Shown: piece after piece, positions 32,513 through 43,391 of the stretch
Position numbering within the stretch: the stretch's first letter is position 1
How the letters are laid out: every line of letters starts with the position of its first letter
DNA from: Nannochloropsis salina CCMP1776
Lineage: Eukaryota; Sar; Eustigmatophyceae; Eustigmatales; Monodopsidaceae
Length of the DNA stretch: 64,000 bases
Assembly (NCBI GenBank): GCA_004565275.1
Contig: SDOX01000122.1
Coordinates: 260,642 to 324,641 of the forward strand
Direction: 5' to 3'
Translations under genes and position numbers: made by a program
The notes under the pieces: model-generated
Told to the model about the DNA's origin: nothing
The model's input: the letters and a program-made list of their open reading frames with translations, nothing else
The model's database searches: none

Positions 32513-33960
32513 CCGCGACGTGTTCTCAGCCAGGGTCCTTCTTTAGTTATCCCGCTCCATTGTTAGGGTCTATACCGGGGTCATGAGGAATGTATCTTGA
32601 GGGGGTAGAAATGAGAAAAAGAGGGAGAGCCAGTTCAACTTTGGTGAGGCTGTCGGCCATATAATGGTAGGCTCACGGTGAGCTTCGACGAAGGGGCGAT
32701 GCGAGAGAAGAACATAGCTTCACAGAATGCTCGCCCCTGAGAGGCAAGCTGAATGTCTGTAAGGGAAGCGTTGGAAATAGGCTTTGCGGGAGAGTGCTGT
32801 GATTGAAAGAGGACAATGTGACCGATCGTGTCTTGAGACGCATCCATTTCAATTTGCCCATTGGGTCGTTGCCTGCTGAAGTCAGATGCTGTGATTACAT
32901 AGAGAAAAATGAGCAACGAATATTGCGGCAATTTCTGGAGAGATGAGCAACAAGGTCTGAGGGAGACACAAATAATTGTGCAGCTGAGTATCCTATCTCG
33001 CGTCGCACCATGCCAATACAGTTGTTTCAGTGTAAAAAATGAAAGTTTTAGCGCGTCTTTTCAGAGCACACAACGGGAGGGAATCGTAGGAGAGGATACA
33101 ACAAGGCCACGAAGTATGAGAAGGGCGTTTGAATGCCGACTGGATGCGAGAAGGAAAAAGATACCTCTGGCGAACCTGCCATCAAATGAATGTCTGATAC
33201 TCCTTCTCCCCTTACCGTGTGCGCCTGTTTCTTCGACGCATAATTTCCCTCAGTCCTCATCTTTTCCAAGCTCACCTAGCTTTGTACGAAATGCCCGTCA
33301 CACTATCCCTTCAAATTTTCTTTTCACAAGAAAAGATGTCTGGCCTCTTCAATGTGGCGAAAGCATTCCGTATGCACCCTCTTTGCATCTTGTCTAAGCA
33401 AAAACTGGCTTCCACGCACGAGGGGTCGGATTCATCAAACGTCACAAAATCAATCAATTCTTTGGGCGACTTGTCTGACCACAAGTCTCTCTATGCCTCT
33501 CCCTGCCTTCTAAATGTCTACAGACTGCATGGCTGCGTCTGAACAGAAAAACCGCCCCGCTCCCACAACAGATCCTGATCCCCACCCACACAATGCCCTT
33601 TCTCTCCCTTGCCCCCCATCTCTCACCACCCTCTCCTCCCATACCACCACCTCGGCATCTGCTACATGTCGACGCAGAAAAAACGTGACGTCAGTTCCGT
33701 CCTCCGTCCCACAGCAGTACCCAGGCAAGCACGGTCGAAATAGGGACGGCACTGCCCCCCACACCGCATGTCTCCCTCTCTATCCTCACCTACCAACTAC
33801 TACGCCTCTTCAAATGACACGACTCGCCCGCTTTGTACCCTAGAGCAGGCCTATATTGTAGTAAAGGCCCCAGGAAATTTTCTAGATTCCGCCTGTAATA
33901 AATTACGCACCGAAACGCTCAATTTCTGGTGTCACCCTGCCGACTTTCCGGCGCGCGGCT
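32513..33960. other. Convergent spacer, 1.4 kb
   Basis: Between two gene 3' ends. The longest frame (about 160 codons from 32909) has no recognisable domain or splice partner. A TGACGTCA palindrome sits at 33686-33693. Nothing else seen. Confidence 0.5.
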
Positions 33961-34875
33961 TCAATGCATCCCGCAGGTCTTGAGGTCGCAGCATTTCTTG
34001 CAGATCCCGTTGAAAATACCTTGGGGCCAGTAGTCGGCCTCGTCCGAGCAGCCCCCGGCGCTCGCGCCCTCCACACAGGCATAGTGGCGCTGGACTCCAC
34101 ACACGACTTGGAGCCGGTGGCAGTCGCTTTCCGAGCAGTCCCCGCACCCCGGGGCATGATCCACGCAGTGGGCGAGCGTGCAAAAATCGCCGCATCCGGG
34201 GTTCTCCCAGGCTTTCTGGGTTTTGGCACATCCGCCCTTGGCAAAGCCTTCGACGCACACGAATGGAAAGGAAGCAGGGTCACAGCTGCTGTAATCCGCA
34301 CATTCCTCCTGGCTACAATTGCGCGCGCCGTCTCCCTTTTTGGCCGGCATGGGTTGGCTACTGGTGCTGTTGCCCTTGCTGTGCGTGCTGCTCGTGCTAT
34401 TGTGGCCGTGATGGTCGTGGGCCTGGGTGTGGTTGGCTTCGGCCGGTGGGTGGGAGGCAGATTCCGTGTGACCGTGCGTCTTGTTCAGCACGTTCTTGGG
34501 GACCATGTCCTGCCATCCCACCGGGTCTTTGGGACCAGGACCAGCCACGTCGTTCCCGGGGGTCGCCGCGAGGAAAGGGTCCTCAGCGGAAGCCTCCGGG
34601 CCCGGCGTCTTGAGGGGGGGAGGCATCTTTGCAGTCCGCGATGGAGCGGAAACAGCCAAGGCCGCCAAGACCACTGCAATCACAACTGCTACCACCATAC
34701 CGACTTTGCTGCGGGCTGTGCGCACATTCCGGGGCTGCTCGTGACGGAAAATATTGATGGACGCGGTATCATCAGCCTCATCGTGCAGGTGCTCATGATG
34801 ACCGAGTTCAACTGCCCCGTAATGGCCACGCGGCCCCACCAGGGAGTTTCCCTCTGTTGTGTCCGTAGCCTCCAT
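33961..34875 (-). CDS. Cys-rich type II membrane protein, unknown family
   Basis: A single exon encodes 304 residues. The first 57 or so residues are hydrophilic and His/Asp/Glu-rich; one transmembrane helix follows (VGMVVAVVIAVVLAALAV), with no cleavage site, so a type II topology is inferred. Next comes a stalk rich in His, Ser, Thr and Asn (NHTQAHDHHGHNSTSS) with several N-x-S/T sequons. The C-terminal 125 residues contain about 20 Cys in two related units, each with a conserved FVCVEG...GGC / YACVEG...GGC core; this implies a disulfide-bonded extracellular or lumenal domain. The function is unknown; wall, adhesion or metal binding are guesses from composition. It lies upstream of and on the same strand as the ABCF gene. 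Confidence 0.78.
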   Translation of the reverse strand: MEATDTTEGNSLVGPRGHYGAVELGHHEHLHDEADDTASINIFRHEQPRNVRTARSKVGMVVAVVIAVVLAALAVSAPSRTAKMPPPLKTPGPEASAEDPFLAATPGNDVAGPGPKDPVGWQDMVPKNVLNKTHGHTESASHPPAEANHTQAHDHHGHNSTSSTHSKGNSTSSQPMPAKKGDGARNCSQEECADYSSCDPASFPFVCVEGFAKGGCAKTQKAWENPGCGDFCTLAHCVDHAPGCGDCSESDCHRLQVVCGVQRHYACVEGASAGGCSDEADYWPQGIFNGICKKCCDLKTCGMH

Positions 34876-35586
34876 GATGATTGTTCACGCTGTCCGATTT
34901 ATGTCACCGTGAGGATTTACGAAAGTGGGAATAAGAATGTGCGATTCACCTCGTTTTATGAAGGGTAGCGATAAAGATGATGCTAAACAAGACCCGGAGC
35001 GTGGCGGCCCGGGCAAGCTTGCATACAACCCTCCTTCCTGTCGTGAAAAACACATTGGTTCGCCCCACGATGGAACTAGTGCCTTTTTTCCGCCTGGAGG
35101 AATATCGAAAGAATGTGGCGTCTAGCGTGCGGGGAATGCTCGTGGAATACGCCGCCTGCTCGGCGTTGTTCTTGCCGACGGCGATGTGGAGAACACGGGA
35201 CATGTCCGACCATGCACAAGGCTCTTTAAAAATACCAGGGGTGGCATCTGGAGGCTAAGCAACTGGGGAAAACTCAGCTTGATTAGTTTTCTGCCGTGGG
35301 GGGTAAGCTTCATCCCGAACGCGGTGCGCGTGACATTAAACGTGTCCTCTCTTCTTCCACCATACTGCTTTAACCTCCTCCCTCTGTCCAACATTAAAAT
35401 ACAACGAAAGCCAGGCAACTCTGAGCTCTCATATCCCTGCCATGGTTTCATACCAAGTCAGATTTTGTTCCCATAGATCAAAAGCACTATCGCGAAAGAC
35501 TCCTGCCTATTTGTCACATTTATGACCTAGATCAACATTGACGGGACAAACTGGAGTGCAGTCTTTTCTGACTTCGAAAATCTATT
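34876..35586. other. Intergenic region between two minus-strand genes
   Basis: Holds the upstream region of the Cys-rich protein gene and the 3' end of the ABCF gene. No further gene or repeat recognised. Confidence 0.55.
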
Positions 35587-38500
35587 TCACTTCTTACTGC
35601 CTCCGACCACCTTGGAAAGTGCCACCTTCTTATACTCATCAAAAGTACCATTGAAGCGCTTTATCGCATTATTACCACAAACGTATATATCAGAAGTAAC
35701 TTGCTCGATGAAATGCTGGTCATGGGACACTACGAGCAGTCCTCCGCGGAATTCTTTCAACTGTGTTGGGATAGCGTACGTACTGGATCAGAATGCAAGC
35801 GCATACATACTACGAGTAGCTGAGCTACTTACCGCTTCAATGAGTGCTTGGATGGTGTCCATGTCCAGGTGATTTGTGGGCTCGTCCAAGATGACGATAT
35901 GAGGTTTCCGATGTGCTAGCAAGGCAAAGGCTGTGGTTACGAAGGAGCAGTTGTGTGAGAAGGGACCCAACCCTGCAAACCCGTCTCTTCCTCCTCTTCA
36001 CCATCCAACATCAGTGTACGACGCAATGCCCCGTGGAAGGAGTGCGAGCAACGAATTATAGCGCTTTCTCATTCTGTCATGTCTCATCCATCTCCCCTTC
36101 TATCGTCTGTCTGTCTCGCCTCCCTCTCATGCTGTCGTGCATCTCATCTCTCTCCCCTTTTTGCACCGAACCTGCTCTCGATTTTTGTCCCCCGGACAAA
36201 AAGCGCATAGGCTTAATGGCGTCATTCCCCGACAACCCAAATTTACCCACTAAACTTCTCAGTTCCTATCAAAATGGAAAATTTGAAAGTAAATATGACA
36301 TTCGGCTCCAATCAGTCATATGTTGCCATACATCGTTATATTCGTCTTATATGAAAGTGTCTGAGCTCACGTGTCTGGGCTCACGTAGGAAGTCACGACG
36401 CAAATATTGGGTCTGCGATGTAGGGTGCTACGGGTGACTGACTTCTGGAGCGTCTCATGTCTTTTTCGTGTAGACTTACCTGCGTGTCTGATTTGGGGAA
36501 CATGGATTCAAAATTTTCCACGGCGGACAGGCGCAGATCAAACTGATCCCCATGGTGCTGGGTGAAGGACGCCAGACGAAGGTTGTGGTGTCGGAAAATA
36601 TGCCCCTCTGTGGGTCGGAGCTTGTCCAGTATCAGATTCAAAAGCGTGGATTTCCCCGCCCCGTTGGCTCCCACCACACCTGGATAGAGGGAACGAGATG
36701 CACGGGCCAATGTCATGGACCATGGGCAGGGGACATGCGGAAAAGGAGGGCGGGGCATCGAGAGGGACGCACACGTGGCTCATAATCATGATTGCACTGG
36801 TCCCTCCGCCCCTCCTTGACTTCCTCCTCACCTATTCTTGTCTCAAGGTCGACGCCGAAATCTACGTTTTCAAACAGGACCTTTCCTATCTCGGCAGGTA
36901 GCTTGGGCACCACCGGCTCGGCCTTGTCATTTCCCGAGTGTTGATCCTCCGCTTCCTCCTCGCCTGCCTGCTTCTCCTTTTTCTTCCTCTTCCCGTCCCC
37001 TTCGTCCTCGACGGATCCAGGCCCTCGTTTTGGATACCCGAAAGAGACGCTCTCGATGTTGATGACGGGTCGGCCAAGGGGCTCGGGGATCGGGAGGTGG
37101 AATCGGAACTGGGTGTCGTCCTCCGGTGGATCCACCACCTCGAGTTTTTCCAGGGCTTTGATCCGAGATTGGACAAGCGCAGCACGGTTCGCGTTGTACC
37201 TGCAGAGGGCACGGTGACGGAGGGAGGGTTCAGAGGGAAATAGATTGGAGAGCTTGGGCCGGACCCTCGAATCCATGTCAATTCGTTAATACCCCGTACC
37301 TAAATTTATCGATGAAATCCTGCATGTGCGCGCGCTTTGCCATGTTTGCCTCATAGAGCCTCCGTTGATTCTTCGCCTTTTCCGACCGGACCGCTTCGAA
37401 AGTGTCGTAGTTGCCGCGGTAGTACGTGAGCGTTTTGTTCTTGAATTCGACAATGTCCGTGGTCACTTCGTTCAAAAAAGCCCGGTCGTGCGAGACAAGC
37501 AGCACCGTGTGCTTGTATGTCTTGAGGTATTCTTGCAACCACAGGACGGCTTCGAGGTCGAGGTGGTTGGTCGGCTCGTCCAGGAGCAGGAGGTCTGGCT
37601 CGATAAAGAGGGCTGAGGCCAGGGCCACCCGCATCCGCCACCCCCCGCTCAAATCGCATGTCGAGGATGCTTGCATTTCCAGGCTGAACTGGAGACCATT
37701 CAGGATGGCGGCAGCCCTAAATTGTGAGAATACGGCAAAGATGGCAGACGGCGAGGGGTGGATGTGTGCAAATGATGGGAGAGGAGAGAACAGCTCTCAA
37801 CCGAGCAATTAGGCGCGAAGGACAGAGCAGTCCTAAATGCGAGTCCGGAGCTTGCCGTTTGTCTTTCTCCTCCTTTTCCTCTTCAGTCTTTTTCTCCCTT
37901 CTGGACTCACCTAGCCTCCGCCGAGTTGGAACCGATGATGTTGAGCCTTTCGTAGATCTCCGTCAACCGCTTGGAGTCGGCCTCCACCTCCTCTGTCGAT
38001 AGATGCCAAAAGCGGTCATTGCATAGTATACACATATATCTCTATTGCGTGTACAGTACATACATATATTCGTGCTCGACATCCGTCCCGCGTCAGAAAT
38101 AAGAAAGGCACGGGAAAGAAAGGAAGAAAGACGTCGACCTGTGCTCCCTTCCTACCTGAGGATGCCCCTCCTCCCCCCTCCTGATCCTTTTGCTGCTGCC
38201 TCTTCAAGATATCCTTCTCTTCCTCCATCAGCGCCTCTCGCTCCACGTCGCTCTGGAGCACCGTCTCTAAAACTGTCTTCCCGCTTGAGCGAACCTCCTG
38301 CTTGACATGCAGGACCCGGTGGTGCCGCGGGAAGCCTTCGATCTCAAAGGCAGCAATGTGCTTCAACAAGGTCGTTTTTCCGATCCCGTTCGCACCGATA
38401 AGACCGTATCTGGAGAAAATAGTGTCACGCATTGTGAAAGCTTCAGAGGCACGCCAGCGACGCACAGATGCTCCCAGAGCTTTCCCTGGAAGACGATTTT

Positions 38501-39793
38501 TTTTGCTTACGCACTTGTCGCCTTCAATTAGCGCGCCTTACCTGCGTCCATAGGCCATGCGAAGGTCGGCGTTTGATAGCAGCTCTTGTCCTGCAAATCT
38601 GCCGAGAGACGCACGAGAGCGATATGGAAAGCGTGGTGACTCCGATGGCGCTCGAAGGGTTCTGATCACGGGGCAGTGCCGTCACTCACCTCAAGACAAA
38701 GCCAAGAACGTTGATATCCTTTTCCCCCGATCCACTGCTGTAGTCCGGTAAGATCATCATCGAGACCTGCTCCTCTTCCTCATCGGACGACTCATCCGCC
38801 TCCAACAGGCGGCGTTGCTTCCGCTCCTGCCGCTTACTAATGCTCGATGTGTTGAAAAACTAGTCGCAAAAATGGGAAGAAAAGGGAAAGGTAAATAAAA
38901 AGGTGTGCGGGCATGCAATTCTTACGAACAAGGCTTTCCAATTCCCAATAAGATTTCAAAACTTGCCTTGCCCAGCAATTTCAATCACAAGCTGAGAAGT
39001 CATTCTTACGGGGCAGAGGTGCCCAAGTAGTGATCTTTTTCTCGCTTAACGACACCTCACCTGCTCATTCCGCGCTTGTCGAACCTTGTCCTTGCCCCAC
39101 ATGAGATCCATCAGCTTGTCATCTGCGGCGCTCGTGTTCTCTTTGAACGAGAGAGGCGCAGAGAGTAAGGCCGGGACATCGTCCTTTCCGCGGAAGGAGG
39201 CGGCGCGTTGATGGCCTGCGTCTTTACGGTAATATTACAACGAAAGACGTTACAATTTGACTCTCCTATTGATTTTCAGGGCAGTGCATCTTTTATGCCT
39301 TTCCTCCCCCATCCCTCTGATTTCCCTGACTTCCAATATCCACCTTACCATCCCCAAAAGCCTGCAACAAAGCACTTGAAAGCCTAAGACAAAGCGAGGA
39401 AACCTCCGCATCGTCCTTAGCAAATTCCGTACTCAAGAGGAAAGGTCCAACGGAAGCCTCCAAATCATCTGGCTGTAAAGCGAGGGACGGAAATGAAGAT
39501 AACCTTATGTCAGGCATTACGCAACGGCCCGGGCTAGAAGCCGCTTTGTGCGTCGTTGGGAGCCCCACCCCTACGCCAGTGTATTCCACACATTGATTGC
39601 AACATGAGGAGTCCATCTGCTTTAGAATTTTATTTTTGCCACGGCATCATTTATCCCTTTGCCTCACCTTTTGCAACGGGTCGTCCTCAAGCACGCTGGT
39701 CAAGTAATCTGCAATTTGCTCGTCCAAACCCTGCAGCACTGAAGTTACAACGCCCCCGACCTTGTCCTTGCTGGAAGATATTACAGCTGACAT
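35587..39793 (-). CDS. GCN20/ABCF3-type ABC-F ATPase
   Basis: Soluble twin-ATPase ABC-F protein of the GCN20/ABCF3 branch; yeast Gcn20 works with Gcn1 on ribosomes to activate Gcn2. Thirteen exons join in phase to 772 residues: 39793-39668, 39472-39349, 39215-39061, 38859-38690, 38598-38542, 38409-38156, 37992-37911, 37716-37300, 37199-36832, 36679-36480, 36265-36172, 35930-35833 and 35760-35587. The N-terminal 200 residues are the GCN20-type helical region. ATPase 1 has GANGIGKTT (about 217), CDLSGGWRMRV and LLLLDEPTNHLD; the inter-domain arm and an acidic/Lys linker (KRKKKEKQAGEEE) follow; ATPase 2 has GANGAGKST (about 588), FLSGGQKSR and VILDEPTNHLD, ending LSKVVGGSKK. It has the most introns in the window. 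Confidence 0.93.
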
Positions 39794-40508
39794 GGCTCCT
39801 ACAAAATTTAACGCATGTGATGGTGATAGTTTCTGAGATAGGGGCCGACGTGTGGAAGAAAGTCGACGGCTACTGATGATGCGCACGCTCGCCCGTCCAC
39901 CCTCCTACTCAATCGGAGGTTGGCGCGGTGAATTCTAGATTGCTGCGGCGCACACCGTAACAATTGTTCCAAGTTGTTGGTGTACAGAACCTCCTTCTAC
40001 GCCATCGTTCAATGGGAATTGTCCTGTACCAGCCTCACAGGGCCGCCTGCAAGGCACAGGGACCGTGGACGACGTGGGTATCTATTCCATCACATCCTCA
40101 TATGGGCCCTCAACGGCCGACGACGCCTGCAGCCGGGCCATGCTGGAGAAAGTACTCGTCCGAGCCTAAAGGTACCGTACGTGAGAACAGCGCACTAGTT
40201 CGCGTATAGTTATAGCAGATAATGGCTGCCTGATTCTTTGAAATTCTCGACTTTCCGGGGGAGGTGGCCCGTGATACTATGCTAATGCTGCCCGATGCCA
40301 TCTCGTATGAGACTTAGCGTTAGGTGCCATGCCTTTTCGTGACGCTTCTGTTCGTAGCTGCAGGCCTCTAGTCTTGCAAAAATCAATTTAAGACATTAAC
40401 ATCATTTCAAATATTTTTTTGCCCGCCTCAACGTTCAACAGAAGGATCGTCCTTTACCGTGCCACATTCGCTAGATAGGAGACGGTCAAGCTTCCTCAGT
40501 CGAGCACC
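39794..40508. promoter_or_regulatory. Divergent promoter region
   Basis: About 0.7 kb between the starts of the ABCF gene (-) and the LMBR1-like gene (+). No distinct motif recognised beyond A/T runs near 40390-40420. Confidence 0.4.
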
Positions 40509-42833
40509 ATGGGTGTCTCCTGGTTTCTGCTGCTATGCATTGGTGTAATGATTGTCGTTTTGCTTGCCATAAATGTCTACATGCTCGTGCATTGGTCGCA
40601 CCCAGATGACAAAAACGAAGCGTACTTCCCAAAGGCTCTCGTGGTAAGTGTCATTTTTTGGGACTGAACCAGCTGGGCTGTAGCAGTGCCAGACCTCTGG
40701 GACTCGGTTTTGTCCGTAAGCTTAACGACATTCTGGAGATGTGTTATGCACTTGTCCTTGTATTAAGTTGCTCCTTTCATGTGCGATGATCGTGTTACGT
40801 ACTATGATCCGTTTCCATTATCACTTTTGCACATGACATCGTTTCCTGGCTTGACGCTTCTCATCCCATCACCATCACGGGACAACAGATTTTTGGCCTG
40901 CTCCTCGCCGAGGCCTGCGTTCTCGCTGTTCCTCTAGACGTGGCAAACAACAGCAGCAATATTGGCTGTACGCAAGGCTGGGTTCAGAGCTGTGGCGGGC
41001 TGGACATGAGTCTTTTTTGGCAGATCATGTACGTGCTCATCACCGTCATCTGCGTGGCCATCCTGCCCTTCGCCATTTTTTACTACGAGGTATGTGGAAG
41101 CTTGCTTAATGCCCCGATCCCTGTCGGGGCCGATGAAGGGAATAAATGGGATATCATCCGATCCAGGCTGCTTGAGGGATGGTTGGGAGACTTCGATGGC
41201 CGGCTTGTCTTGGATCGATGCACTTTGACACTAACCTACGCGTTTCTCATGCCCAGGATGACGACGGCCTGACAGAGGGCAAAGGACAAGCCTTCTGTGG
41301 CGCTGTTAAATACACAGCTGTCTGCCTGTTCGCATCGGCCCTGGTGGTGGGCCTCTGTTACTTCTTCGTACGTGCCATGCTCTGGCCGAGCCTCCCTTTC
41401 CCGCTCCTTTTTGCCGCGTATTTTTTAGATCAGAATGTGACGCCCCTCACGGCTTCTCCCATGCTTTTCTCCCCTTTGTCCTTATGGCCTCTCTTTAGAT
41501 TGGTCGTGTCCGCCTCCCTGTGCTCGAGGTCCCCGCCAGCATGGTCGACCTCACCGTCCATTCCCTCGGGACCCCCCGCAACGCCACGCTGGACTCGAGC
41601 GAAATCGCCCTGGCAGGGGCCTTGATGAAGGACAGTTTCCGGACCAGGATTTCCTTCCAGTCTACTTTCATCGTCTACATGATCGCCTTGGTGTCCTTCG
41701 TCGGCTGGTTCCTGTTCGCCATTTTCGGAGGGGTGGGGTTAGCGGCCTTGCCCATGGATCTGATCACAGCCTTCACGACCAGGCCCAAGCCCATGCCGGC
41801 GGAAGAATTGGCGCACGAGCAGCTGCTCCTGCAAGCGCGGGTCGCGGACTTGATCGAGGTAGGCAACGGAGAGACCAGGGGAAGGGAGAAACGGGAGAGG
41901 AGGGAGGAAGACAGGAGCAGTAGTTGGCCCGTTTAAAGCTTTTTCACATGGAGAAGCACAGTGAACACTACGCAAGTCGCTCTAGAGCGTGCAGGGTTAA
42001 GCGTCTGGTCGTAAATTTTGCGGACTTACGCGTCATCCCCTCCCGTTCCTCCCTCTGTGGCTGGGTCGTAGGTAGGCCATCTTGTCCAGTCCGAGCGGAA
42101 GGACCGGCGTTCCAAAGGCGGCAACTTTTTGGCCCGCACGGTTGCAGAACGGAGCGAGCGCAACACCCTCCTCAAATTTAAACAAATGGTGTACATGCTG
42201 GAAAGTGACTATGAGAAGTTTCGGGCCGCGAAGGATATGGGCAAGTACAATCCTCTGTGGCCCGTCGGCATGCTCCTGCTCGGGATGCTCGCCTCCATCC
42301 TGACAGTTATGTGGGTGCTCCACGTGATTGTTTACATGTTCTTCTTCCCGCCCCTGTCGCAATTTTTGAACCAGTACTTCATCCAGTTTGACGAATGGTT
42401 TCCCTTGTTCGGGGTCGTTTCCGTGGCGATTTTTGTCCTCTATCTACTCTTTTGCGTAGTAGCAGGCAACTTCAAGCTTGGAGTGCGGTTCCTGTGCGTG
42501 GAGCTACACCCGATGAAGATAAATGGGACCTACATGAACTCCTTCTTGTTCAATTTGATTCTCATCCTTCTGTGTACTTTTCCTGTCGTCGAATTCTCCA
42601 CGTCGGCCTTTGCCGGCTACGCACGTTTCAGCAACATATACCATTTTTTCGGCGTACAAATGAGGTACCTTATATTTTTCTCCATTTTTTACACAAACAA
42701 CATCTTTGTGTACATGCTTCTGGGCTTCTGTTTCTTGGCGACCCTCTACTTCATTAAGACCCCCCGGGACAAACCAGTCGAGGCCGAGGAGGTCAAACAA
42801 AGCTTGCGAAGGAGGAGAAAAATATCCAGGTAG
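40509..42833 (+). CDS. LMBR1-like multi-pass membrane protein
   Basis: Member of the LMBR1/LIMR family of polytopic membrane proteins; animal relatives act as lipocalin receptors or, for LMBD1, in lysosomal cobalamin export, while plant members are uncharacterised. Five exons, all phase 0: 40509-40643, 40889-41089, 41257-41367, 41499-41858 and 42072-42833, giving 522 residues. About nine hydrophobic helices are visible, including FLLLCIGVMIVVLLAINVYM, LFWQIMYVLITVICVAIL, STFIVYMIALVSFVGWFLF, MLLLGMLASILTVMWVL and MLLGFCFLATLYFI. Family signatures are AVPLDVANN after helix 2, FGGVGLAALPMDLI and the central coiled-coil loop (LAHEQLLLQARVADLIE). The C-terminus ends in a basic run RRRRKISR. Confidence 0.9.
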
Positions 42834-43391
42834 ACAACCAAATGAAGATAGCACGAAGAAAAGAAAAAAAAGCTTCAAGATAAGAATTATACGTTCCTCT
42901 GCTCCAGTAAGGGGGTGAGCGACGAAGCTCGTTGTGCCCTGATTTACGGCCACTCTCCCATCTCCTGTGACAGAACAAGAATGCACTACAAATCGAAATT
43001 TTGCGCTGAGGCCGCGACTTTTCAACTTATGAAGTAAGGCATCTCCGGTCATTTTTTGGTGCTCTTAGGTTCCACTGTCACATAGGTAAATTTCTTTTTT
43101 TCTTGAGAAAAAACTTTGCAAAAATCAGTGAATAAACGGAGCAGGCGCATCAAGGACATGCTGTTTGCTTGCTTTCCAAAAAAAATAGAGTACTTCATGC
43201 TGAAAAAATGAAGCTGTAAGACCTGGATCGACAGAGGCTAGATTATGTGTCGCCGTTAGAGTCGTTGGTCCCTCCCCGCCCCACAGTCAGGATACTCGCA
43301 CCCCTTCCATCATCGACGAGCATTTTTATATTCCAATTGCCAAGCCTTCATTTGACCGCCCTCATCATATGACCGCATTATATTCAGGAAT
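42834..43391. other. Intergenic region between two plus-strand genes
   Basis: Presumed 3' UTR of the LMBR1-like gene and promoter of the EttA-like gene. No gene or repeat seen. Confidence 0.55.

Noticed and set aside
32909-33397. 162-codon plus-strand frame between two 3' ends
   Set aside because: Irregular amino acid composition and no recognisable motif; expected by chance in 1.4 kb.
33964-34968. 334-codon plus-strand frame
   Set aside because: Antisense to the Cys-rich protein; its product is a Val/Ala/Gly-rich shadow without motifs, while the minus frame has ordered Cys modules.
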